From Tubulanus polymorphus (lineage: Eukaryota; Nemertea; Palaeonemertea; Tubulaniformes; Tubulanidae): DNA of 64,000 nt. Location: assembly GCF_964204645.1 (NCBI RefSeq), contig NW_027437466.1:16817-80816 (forward strand), read 5' to 3'. A model generated the notes under the pieces. The model was not told where the DNA came from and made no database searches. It saw only the letters and a list, made by a program, of their open reading frames with translations. How positions within the stretch are numbered: the first letter of the stretch is position 1; each line of letters opens with the position of its first letter. The position numbers and the translations under genes are program-made. Positions 54,901 to 64,000 of the stretch are shown one piece after another.

Positions 54901-57569
54901 TGGTTGTTCGAAAAACGACTAAGTGCTGACCGGGCCTTGATCAGCGTTACGACCCGGTGCTGTGAGGGAGGGAGGGAGGCAGTAGGTCGGTCGTCCATCC
55001 GTTCGTCAGTGTGTCGGCGGTTGCTGTTCGAAAAACGACTAAGTGCTGACCGGGCCATGAACAGCGTTACGACCCGGCACCGGTCAGGAAGGGAGGGAGG
55101 GTGGCAGTAGGTCGGTCGTCCATCCGTTCGTCAGTGTGCCGGCGGTGGTTGTTCGAAAAACGACTAAGTGCTGACCGGGCCTTGATCAGCGTTACGACCC
55201 GGCGCAGTGAGGGAGGGATGGAGGGAGGCAGTAGGTCGGTCGTCCATCCGTTCGTCAGTGTGCCGGCGGTGGTAGTTCGAAAAACGACTAAGTGCTTACC
55301 GGGCCTTGATCAGCGTTACGACCCGGTGCAGCGAGGGATGGAGGGAGGGAGGCAGTAGGTCGGTCGTCCATCCGTTCGTCAGTGTGCCGGCGGTGGTAGT
55401 TCGAAAAACGACTAAGTGCTGACCGGGCCTTGATCAGCGTTACGACCCGGTGCAGTGAGGGAGGGAGGGAGGCAGTAGGTCGGTCGTCCGTCCGTTCGCC
55501 AGTGTGCCGCTGGTGGTTGTTCGAAAAACGACTAAGTGCTGACCGGGCCATGAACAGCGTTACGACCCGGCACCGGTCAGGAAGGGAGGGAGGGAGGCAG
55601 TAGGTCGGTCGTCCATCCGTTCGTCAGTGTGCCGGCGGTGGTTGTTCGAAAAACGACTAAGTGCTGATCGGGCCTTGATCAGCGTTACCACCCGGTGCAG
55701 TGAGGGAGGGTGGCAGTAGGTCGGTCGTCCGTCCGTTCGTCAGTGTGCCGGCGGTGGTTGTTCGAAAAACGACTAAGTGCTGACCGGGCCTTAATCAGCG
55801 TTACGACCCGGCACCGGTCAGGGAGGGAGGGAGGGAGGCAGTAGGTCGGTCGTCCGTCCGTTCGTCAGTGTGCCGGCGGTGGTTGTTCGAAAAACGACTA
55901 AGTGCTGACCGGGCCTTGATCAGCGTTACGACCCGGTGCAGTGATGGAGAGGGAGAGGTCGGTCGTCCGTCCGTTCGTCAGTGTGCCGGCGGTGGTTGTT
56001 CGAAAAACGACTAAGTGCTGACCGGATCTTGATCAGCATTACGACCCGGTGCAGTGAGGGAGGGAGGGAGGGAGGCAGTAGGTCGGTCGTCCATCCGTTC
56101 GTCAGTGTGCCGGCGGTGGTAGTTCGAAAAACGACTAAGTGCTGACCGGGCCTTGATCAGCGTTACGACCCGGTGCAGTGAGGAAGGGAGGGAGGCAGTA
56201 GGTCGGTCGTCCGTCCGTTCGCCAGTGTGCCGCTGGTGGTTGTTCGAAAAACGACTAAGTGCTGACCGGGCCTTGATCAACGTTACGACCCGGAGCAGTG
56301 AGGGAGGGGGGAGGCAGTAGGTCGGTCGTCCGTCCGTTCGCCAGTGTGCCGCTGGTGGTTGTTCGAAAAACGACTAAGTGCTGACCGGGCCTTGATCAGC
56401 GTTACGACCCGGTGCAGTGAGGGAGGGAGGGAGGCATTAGGACAGTCGTCCGCCCGTTAGTCAGTGTGTCGGCGGTTGTTGTTCGAAAAACGACTAAGTG
56501 CTGACCGGGCCATGAACAGCGTTACGACCCGGCACCGGTCAGGAAGGGAGGGAGGGAGGCAGTAGGTCGGTCGTCCATTCGTTCGTCAGTGTGCCGCTGG
56601 TGGTTGTTCGAAAAACGACTAAGTGCTGACCGGGCCTTGATCAGCGTTACGACCCGGAGCAGTGAGGGAGGGAGGGAGGCAGTAGGTCGGTCGTCCGTCC
56701 GTTCGCCAGTGTGCCGCTGGTGGTTGTTCGAAAAACGACTAAGTGCTGACCGGGCCTTGATCAGCGTTACGACCCGGTGCAGTGGGGGAGGGAGGGAGGC
56801 ACTAGGACAGTCGTCCGCCCGTTAGTCAGTGTGTCGGCGGTTGTTGTTCGATAAACGACTAAGTGCTGACCGGGCCATGAACAGCGTTACGACCCGGCAC
56901 CGGTCAGGAAAGGAGGGAGGGAGGCAGTAGGTCGGTCGTCCATCCGTTCGTCAGTGTGCCGGCGGTGGTTGTTCGAAAAACGACTAAGTGCTGACCGGGC
57001 CTTGATCAGCGTTACGACCCGGTGCTGTGAGGGAGGGAGGGAGGCAGTAGGTCGGTCGTCCATCCGTTCGTCAGTGTGTCGGCGGTTGCTGTTCGAAAAA
57101 CGACTAAGTGCTTACCGGGCCTTGATCAGCATTACGACACGGTGCAGCGAGGGATGGAGGGAGGGAGGCAGTAGGTCGGTCGTCCATCCGTTCGTCAGTG
57201 TGCCGGCGGTGGTAGTTCGAAAAACGACTAAGTGCTGACCGGGCCTTGATCAGCGTTACGACCCGGTGCAGTGAGGGAGGGAGGGAGGCAGTAGGTCGGT
57301 CGTCCGTCCGTTCGCCAGTGTGCCGCTGGTGGTTGTTCGAAAAACGACTAAGTGCTGACCGGGCCATGAACAGCGTTACGACCCGGCACCGGTCAGGAAG
57401 GGAGGGAGGGAGGCAGTAGGTCGGTCGTCCATCCGTTCGTCAGTGTGCCGGCGGTGGTTGTTCGAAAAACGACTAAGTGCTGATCGGGCCTTGATCAGCG
57501 TTACCACCCGGTGCAGTGAGGGAGGGAGGGAGGCACTAGGACAGTCGTCCGCCCGTTAGTCAGTGTGTC

Positions 57570-59216
57570 GGCGGTTGTTGTTCGAAAAACGACTAAGTGC
57601 TGACCGGGCCTTAATCAGCGTTACGACCCGGCACCGGTCAGGGAGGGAGGGAGGGAGGCAGTAGGTCGGTCGTCCGTCCGTTCGTCAGTGTGCCGGCGGT
57701 GGTTGTTCGAAAAACGACTAAGTGCTGACCGGGCCTTGATCAGCGTTACGACCCGGAGCAGTGAGGGAGGGAGGGAGGGAGGCAGTAGGTCGGTCGTCCG
57801 TCCGTTTGCCAGTGTGCCGGCGGTGGTTGTTCGAAAAACGACTAAGGGCTGACCGGGCCTTAATCAGCGTTACGACCCGGCGCTGGTCAGGGAGGGAGGG
57901 AGGGAGGCAGTAGGTCGGTCGTCCATCCGTTCGTCAGTGTGCCGGCGGTGGTAGTTCGAAAAACGACTAAGTGCTGACCGGGCCTTGATCAGCGTTACGA
58001 CCCGGTGCAGTGAGGGAGGGAGGGAGGGCGGCAGTAGGTCCGTCGTCCGCCCGTTAGTCAGTGTGTCGGCGGTTGCTGTTCGAAAAACGACTAAGTGCTG
58101 ACCGGGCAATGCACAGCGTTACGACCCGGCACCGGTCAGGAAGGGAGGGAGGGTGGCAGTAGGTCGGTCGTCCATCCGTTCGTCAGTGTGCCGGCGGTGG
58201 TTGTTCGAAAAACGACTAAGTGCTGACCGGGCCTTGATCAGCGTTACGACCCGGTGCAGTGAGGGAGGGAGGGAGGCACTAGGACAGTCGTCCGCCCGTT
58301 AGTTAGTGTGTCGGCGGTTGTTGTTCGAAAAACGACTAAGTGCTGACCGGGCCATGAACAGCGTTACGACCCGGCACCGGTCAGGAAGGGAGGGAGGGTG
58401 GCAGTAGGTCGGTCGTCCGTTCGTTCGTCAGTGTGCCGGCGGTGGTTGTTCGAAAAACGACTAAGTGCTGACCGGGCCTTGATCAGCGTTACGACCCGGT
58501 GCAGTGAGGGAGGGAGGGAGGCAGTAGGTCGGTCGTCCGTCCGTTCGTCAGTGTGCCGGCGGTGGTTGTTCGAAAAACGACTAAGTGTTGACCGGATCTT
58601 GATCAGCGTTACGACCCGGTGCAGTGAGGGAGGGAGGGAGGGAGGGAGGCAGTAGGTCGGTCGTCCATCCGTTCGTCACTGTGCCGGCGGTGGTTGTTCG
58701 AAAAACGACTAAGTGCTGACCGGGCCTAGATCAGCGTTACGACCCGGTGCAGTGAGGGAATGAGGGAGGGAGGCAGTAGGTCGGTCGTCCGTCCGTTCGT
58801 CAGTGTGCCGGCGTTGGTTGTTCGAAAAACGACTAAGTGCTGACCGGGCCATGAACAGCGTTACGACCCGGCACCGGTCAGGGAGGGAGGGAGGCAGTAG
58901 GTCGGTCGTCCATCTGTTCGTCAGTGTGCCGGCGGTGGTTATTCGAAAAACGACTAAGTGCTGACCGGGCCTTGATCAGCGTTACGACCCGGTGCTGTGA
59001 GGGAGGGAGGGAGGCAGTAGGTCGGTCGTCCATCCGTTCGTCAGTGTGTCGGCGGTTGCTGTTCGAAAAACGACTAAGTGCTGACCGGGCCATGAACAGC
59101 GTTACGACCCGGCACCGGTCAGGAAGGGAGGGAGGGTGGCAGTAGGTCGGTCGTCCGTCCGTTCGTCAGTGTGCCGGCGGTGGTTGTTCGAAAAACGACT
59201 AAGTGCTGACCGGGCC
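57570..59216 (+). repeat. 2,843-bp offset duplication, first copy
   Basis: It matches 60413-62059 monomer for monomer, including the rare GGGCAATGCACAGCG, CCGTTCGTTCGTCAG, CCATCTGTTCG and AGTGTTGACCGGATC units, at a constant offset of 2,843 bp. Confidence 0.85.
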
Positions 59217-60412
59217 TAGATCAGCGTTACGACCCGGTGCAGTGAGGGAATGAGGGAGGGAGGCAGTAGGTCGGTCGTCCATCCGTTCGTCAGTGTGCCG
59301 GCGGTGGTTGTTCGAAAAACGACTAAGTGCTGACCGGGCCTAGATCAGCGTTACGACCCGGTGCAGTGAGGGAATGAGGGAGGGAGGCAGTAGGTCGGTC
59401 GTCCGTCCGTTCGTCAGTGTGCCGGCGGTGGTTGTTCGAAAAACGACTAAGTGCTGACCGGGCCTTGATCAGCGTTACGACCCGGTGCAGTGAGGGAGGG
59501 AGGGAGGCACTAGGACAGTCGTCCGCCCGTTAGTCAGTGTGTCGGCGGTTGTTGTTCGAAAAACGACTAAGTGCTGACCGGGCCATGAACAGCGTTACGA
59601 CCCGGCACCGGTCAGGAAAGGAGGGAGGGAGGCAGTAGGTCGGTCGTCCATCCGTTCGTCAGTGTGCCGGCGGTGGTTGTTCGAAAAACGACTAAGTGCT
59701 GACCGGGCCTTGATCAGCGTTACGACCCGGTGCTGTGAGGGAGGGAGGGAGGGAGGCAGTAGGTCGGTCGTCCATCCGTTCGTCAGTGTGTCGGCGGTTG
59801 CTGTTCGAAAAACGACTAAGTGCTGACCGGGCCATGAACAGCGTTACGACCCGACACCGGTCAGGAAGGGAGGGAGGGTGGCAGTAGGTCGGTCGTCCAT
59901 CCGTTCGTCAGTGTGCCGGCGGTGGTTGTTCGAAAAACGACTAAGTGCTGACCGGGCCTTAATCAGCGTTACGACCCGGCACCGGTCAGGGAGGGAGGGA
60001 GGGAGGCAGTAGGTCGGTCGTCCGTCCGTTCGCCAGTGTGCCGGCGGTGGTTGTTCGAAAAACGACTAAGGGCTGACCGGGCCTTAATCAGCGTAACGAC
60101 CCGGCGCTGGTCAGGGAGGGAGGGAGGGAGGCAGTAGGTCGGTCGTCCATCCGTTCGTCAGTGTGCCGGCGGTGGTAGTTCGAAAAACGACTAAGTGCTG
60201 ATCGGGCCTTGATCAGCGTTACCACCCGGTGCAGTGAGGGAGGGAGGGAGGCACTAGGACAGTCGTCCGCCCGTTAGTCAGTGTGTCGGCGGTTGTTGTT
60301 CGAAAAACGACTAAGTGCTGACCGGGCCATGAACAGCGTTACGACCCGGCACCGGTCAGGAAGGGAGGGAGGGTGGCAGTAGGTCGGTCGTCCGTCCGTT
60401 CGTCAGTGTGCC

Positions 60413-62059
60413 GGCGGTGGTTGTTCGAAAAACGACTAAGTGCTGACCGGGCCTTAATCAGCGTTACGACCCGGCACCGGTCAGGGAGGGAGGGAGGGAG
60501 GCAGTAGGTCGGTCGTCCGTCCGTTCGTCAGTGTGCCGGCGGTGGTTGTTCGAAAAACGACTAAGTGCTGACCGGGCCTTGATCAGCGTTACGAACCGGA
60601 GCAGTGAGGGAGGGAGGGAGGGAGGCAGTAGGTCGGTCGTCCGTCCGTTTGCCAGTGTGCCGGCGGTGGTTGTTCGAAAAACGACTAAGGGCTGACCGGG
60701 CCTTAATCAGCGTTACGACCCGGCGCTGGTCAGGGAGGGAGGGAGGGAGGCAGTAGGTCGGTCGTCCATCCGTTCGTCAGTGTGCCGGCGGTGGTAGTTC
60801 GAAAAACGACTAAGTGCTGACCGGGCCTTGATCAGCGTTACGACCCGGTGCAGTGAGGGAGGGAGGGAGGGCGGCAGTAGGTCCGTCGTCCGCCCGTTAG
60901 TCAGTGTGTCGGCGGTTGCTGTTCGAAAAACGACTAAGTGCTGACCGGGCAATGCACAGCGTTACGACCCGGCACCGGTCAGGAAGGGAGGGAGGGTGGC
61001 AGTAGGTCGGTCGTCCATCCGTTCGTCAGTGTGCCGGCGGTGGTTGTTCGAAAAACGACTAAGTGCTGACCGGGCCTTGATCAGCGTTACGACCCGGTGC
61101 AGTGAGGGAGGGAGGGAGGCACTAGGACAGTCGTCCGCCCGTTAGTCAGTGTGTCGGCGGTTGTTGTTCGAAAAACGACTAAGTGCTGACCGGGCCATGA
61201 ACAGCGTTACGACCCGGCACCGGTCAGGAAGGGAGGGAGGGTGGCAGTAGGTCGGTCGTCCGTTCGTTCGTCAGTGTGCCGGCGGTGGTTGTTCGAAAAA
61301 CGACTAAGTGCTGACCGGGCCTTGATCAGCGTTACGACCCGGTGCAGTGAGGGAGGGAGGGAGGCAGTAGGTCGGTCGTCCGTCCGTTCGTCAGTGTGCC
61401 GGCGGTGGTTGTTCGAAAAACGACTAAGTGTTGACCGGATCTTGATCAGCGTTACGACCCGGTGCAGTGAGGGAGGGAGGGAGGGAGGGAGGCAGTAGGT
61501 CGGTCGTCCATCCGTTCGTCAGTGTGCCGGCGGTGGTTGTTCGAAAAACGACTAAGTGCTGACCGGGCCTAGATCAGCGTTACGACCCGGTGCAGTGAGG
61601 GAATGAGGGAGGGAGGCAGTAGGTCGGTCGTCCGTCCGTTCGTCAGTGTGCCGGCGGTGGTTGTTCGAAAAACGACTAAGTGCTGACCGGGCCATGAACA
61701 GCGTTACGACCCGGCACCGGTCAGGGAGGGAGGGAGGCAGTAGGTCGGTCGTCCATCTGTTCGTCAGTGTGCCGGCGGTGGTTATTCGAAAAACGACTAA
61801 GTGCTGACCGGGCCTTGATCAGCGTTACGACCCGGTGCTGTGAGGGAGGGAGGGAGGCAGTAGGTCGGTCGTCCATCCGTTCGTCAGTGTGTCGGCGGTT
61901 GCTGTTCGAAAAACGACTAAGTGCTGACCGGGCCATGAACAGCGTTACGACCCGGCACCGGTCAGGAAGGGAGGGAGGGTGGCAGTAGGTCGGTCGTCCG
62001 TCCGTTCGTCAGTGTGCCGGCGGTGGTTGTTCGAAAAACGACTAAGTGCTGACCGGGCC
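60413..62059 (+). repeat. 2,843-bp offset duplication, second copy
   Basis: Counterpart of 57570-59216. The copies part at GGGCCTAGATCAG (59,214) against GGGCCTTGATCAG (62,057). Single-base differences are few. Confidence 0.85.
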
Positions 62060-64000
62060 TTGATCAGCGTTACGACCCGGTGCAGTGAGGGAGGGAGGGA
62101 GGCAGTAGGTCGGTCGTCCGTCCGTTCGTCAGTGTGCCGGCGGTGGTTGTTCGAAAAACGACTAAGTGCTGACCGGATCTTGATCAGCGTTACGACCCGG
62201 TGCAGTGAGGGAGGGAGGGAGGGAGGCAGTAGGTCGGTCGTCCGTCCGTTCGTCAGTGTGCCGGCGGTGGTTGTTCGAAAAACGACTAAGTGCTGACCGG
62301 GCCTTGATCAGCGTTACGACCCGGTGCAGTGAGGGAGGGAGGGAGGCAGTAGGTCGGTCGTCCGTCCGTTCGCCAGTGTGCCGCTGGTGGTTGTTCGAAA
62401 AACGACTAAGTGCTGACCGGGCCTTGATCAACGTTACGACCCGGAGCAGTGAGGGAGGGAGGGAGGCAGTAGGTCGGTCGTCCGTCCGTTCGCCAGTGTG
62501 CCGCTGGTGGTTGTTCGAAAAACGACTAAGTGCTGACCGGGCCTTGATCAGCGTTACGACCCGGTGCAGTGAGGGAGGGAGGGAGGGAGGGAGGCAGTAG
62601 GTCGGTCGTCCATCCGTTCGTCAGTGTGCCGGCGGTGGTTGTTCGAAAAACGACTAAGTGCTGAGCGGGCCTTGATCAGCGTTACGGCCCGGTGCAGTGA
62701 GGGAGGGAGGGAGGGAGGCAGTAGGTCGGTCGTCCATCCGTTCGTCAGTGTGCCGGCGGTGGTTGTTCGAAAAACGACTAAGTGCTGACCGGGCCATGAT
62801 CAGCGTTACGACCCGGTGCAGTGAGGGAGGGAGGGAGGCACTAGGACAGTCGTCCGCCCGTTAGTCAGTGTTTCGGCGGTTGTTGTTCGAAAAACGACTA
62901 AGTGCTGACCGGGCCATGAACAGCGTTACGACCCGGCACCGGTCAGGAAGGGAGGGAGGGAGGCAGTAGGTCGGTCGTCCATCCGTTCGTCAGTGTGCCG
63001 GCGGTGGTAGTTCGAAAAACGACTAAGTGCTGACCGGGCCTTGATCAGCGTTACGACCCGGTGCAGTGAGGGAGGGAGGGAGGCAGTAGGTCGGTCGTCC
63101 GTCCGTTCGTCAGTGTGCCGGCGGTGGTAGTTCGAAAAACGACTAAGTGCTGACCGGGCCTTGATCAGCGTTACGACCCGGTGCAGTGAGGGAGGGAGGG
63201 AGGCAGTAGGTCGGTCGTCCATCCGTTCGTCAGTGTGCCGGCGGTGGTAGTTCGAAAAACGACTAAGTGCTGACCGGGCCTTGATCAGCGTTACGACCCG
63301 GTGCAGTGAGGGAGGGAGGGAGGCAGTAGGTCGGTCGTCCGTCCGTTCGTCAGTGTGCCGGCGGTGGTTGTTCGAAAAACGACTAAGTGCTGACCGGGCC
63401 TTAATCAGCGGTATGACCCGGCGCTGGTCAGGGAGGGAGGGAGGGAGGCAGTAGGTCGGTCGTCCATCCGTTCGTCAGTGTGCCGGCGGTGGTAGTTCGA
63501 AAAACGACTAAGTGCTGACCGGGCCTTGATCAGCGTTACGACCCGGCACCGGTCAGGAAGGGAGGGAGGGTGGCAGTAGGTCCGTCGTCCGCCCGTTAGT
63601 CAGTGTGTCGGCGGTTGCTGTTCGAAAAACGACTAAGTGCTGACCGGGCCATGAACAGCGTTACGACCCGGCACCGGTCAGGAAGGGAGGGAGGGTGGCA
63701 GTAGGTCGGTCGTCCGTTCGTTCGTCAGTGTGCCGGCGGTGGTAGTTCGAAAAACGACTAAGTGCTGACCGGGCCTTGATCAGCGTTACGACCCGGTGCA
63801 GTGAGGGAGGGAGGGAGGCACTAGGACAGTCGTCCGCCCGTTAGTCAGTGTGTCGGCGGTTGTTGTTCGAAAAACGACTAAGTGCTGACCGGGCCATGAA
63901 CAGCGTTACGACCCGGCACCGGTCAAGAAGGGAGGGAGGGTGGCAGTAGGTCGGTCGTCCGTTCGTTCGTCAGTGTGCCGGCGGTGGTAGTTCGAAAAAC

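Larger units (their letters stand above)
27069..63930 (+). repeat. Zone of the GCACTAGGACAGTCG variant monomer
   Basis: A divergent monomer opening GCACTAGGACAGTCGTCCGC and containing AGTGTGTCGGCGGTTGTTG first appears at 27069. It then recurs dozens of times to the end of the window, usually followed by GGGCCATGAACAGCG and a CACCGGTCAGGAAGGG joint. It is absent from 16.3-27.0 kb. It shares the GGACAGTCGTCCGCCCGTTA block with the CACCAGG variant of the left part, so the two are probably related. Confidence 0.8.
16281..64000 (+). repeat. Large satellite array, 120-bp GC-rich monomer, runs off the window
   Basis: Head-to-tail units in one orientation; I saw no inverted units. The basic length is exactly 120 bp (for example phase points 63061, 63181, 63301), giving roughly 390-400 monomers in 47.7 kb. 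The monomer reads in order: CAGTAGGTCGGTCGTCC, GTCCGTTCGTCAGTGTGCC, a variable GGCGGTGGTTGTTCG zone, AAAAACGACTAAGTGCTGAC, CGGGCCTTGATCAGCG, TTACGACCCGG, a variable AGCAGTGA/CACCGGTCA joint, then (GGGA)n. About 62% GC with some 13 CpG per unit, against an AT-rich flank. The segment from TTCGAAAAACGAC to TGATCAGCG is the most constant. TTCGAA, TGATCA and GCCGGC occur in most units. The array begins in register at CAGTAGG, directly at the right TIR end. It could be centromeric, subtelomeric or interstitial heterochromatin; the sequence does not decide. Confidence 0.97.

Noticed and set aside
16765-63222. Dozens of long open frames on both strands in the satellite (repeating EKRLSADRALISVTTR and SALSRFSNNHRRHTDER)
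   Set aside because: The 120-bp period is exactly 40 codons, so any stop-free frame stays open through many units. Frames are open on both strands, change at each length variant and show no domain, start context or codon constraint. They are period artefacts.
16281-64000. CRISPR-like repeat array
   Set aside because: Units abut with no unique spacers, the monomer is 120 bp, and no cas-like genes are near. It is a eukaryotic satellite.
16281-64000. CENP-B box in the monomer
   Set aside because: TTCG occurs in GTTCGAAAAACGAC, but the required CGGG at the fixed distance is absent on both strands.
16281-64000. Telomeric or rDNA spacer repeat
   Set aside because: GGGA runs lack the TTAGGG-type telomere word, and no rRNA sequence is found next to the array in this window.

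Overview
The window looks like nuclear DNA of a eukaryote, most likely an invertebrate animal. The evidence is low gene density, a spliced minus-strand gene with GT/AG introns that keep the reading frame, a decayed LINE reverse transcriptase, several MITE-like inverted-repeat elements, minisatellites, and a very large satellite array. Many dispersed TAGGCCTA-type motifs fit a marine invertebrate, but I cannot name a species. Nothing suggests a prokaryote, plasmid or phage: there are no operons, ribosome binding sites, rRNA or CRISPR.

Layout. 1-16,280 is AT-rich single-copy and transposon-rich DNA. 1-2,600 holds degenerate repeats and one weak ORF. 2,613-2,955 holds an ETS/CRE-like motif and a strong hairpin. 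3,139-4,591 holds a very AT-rich, one-strand cluster of small broken ORFs: a Cys/His-motif protein, a 45-residue membrane peptide, and a membrane protein with a frame-broken C2H2 finger. It resembles a decayed virus-like or large-element gene block of unknown type. 5,430-5,672 is a LINE RT relic. 6,271-6,593 is a TTAA-flanked MITE. 7,206-7,790 holds two tandem repeats. 8,183-9,098 (minus) holds the last three exons of an unrecognised gene.

From 9,274 to 16,282 there is a 7.0-kb element with 620-710-bp terminal inverted repeats. Each arm is built partly from about 73-bp subrepeats centred on an 18-bp palindrome. Its interior has no recognisable transposase, but carries a nested pair of MITEs of one family.

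From 16,281 to the end of the window (47.7 kb, open-ended) lies a head-to-tail satellite with a 120-bp, about 62% GC monomer, roughly 390-400 copies. It starts exactly at the outer end of the right terminal inverted repeat. Each monomer carries a short (GGGA)n run that in six places has expanded to 88-210 bp. The array shows nested large tandem duplications (about 12.9 kb, 7.5 kb, 2.8 kb, 2.5 kb, 0.84 kb and 0.72 kb) with near-identical copies, and monomer subtypes that change along its length. The long open frames in the array, on both strands, come from the 120-bp (40-codon) period and are not genes.

The points most worth following are the junction of the long-TIR element with the satellite, the palindrome-bearing TIR subrepeats, the multi-scale duplication history of the array, and the unidentified small-ORF cluster near 3-4.6 kb.
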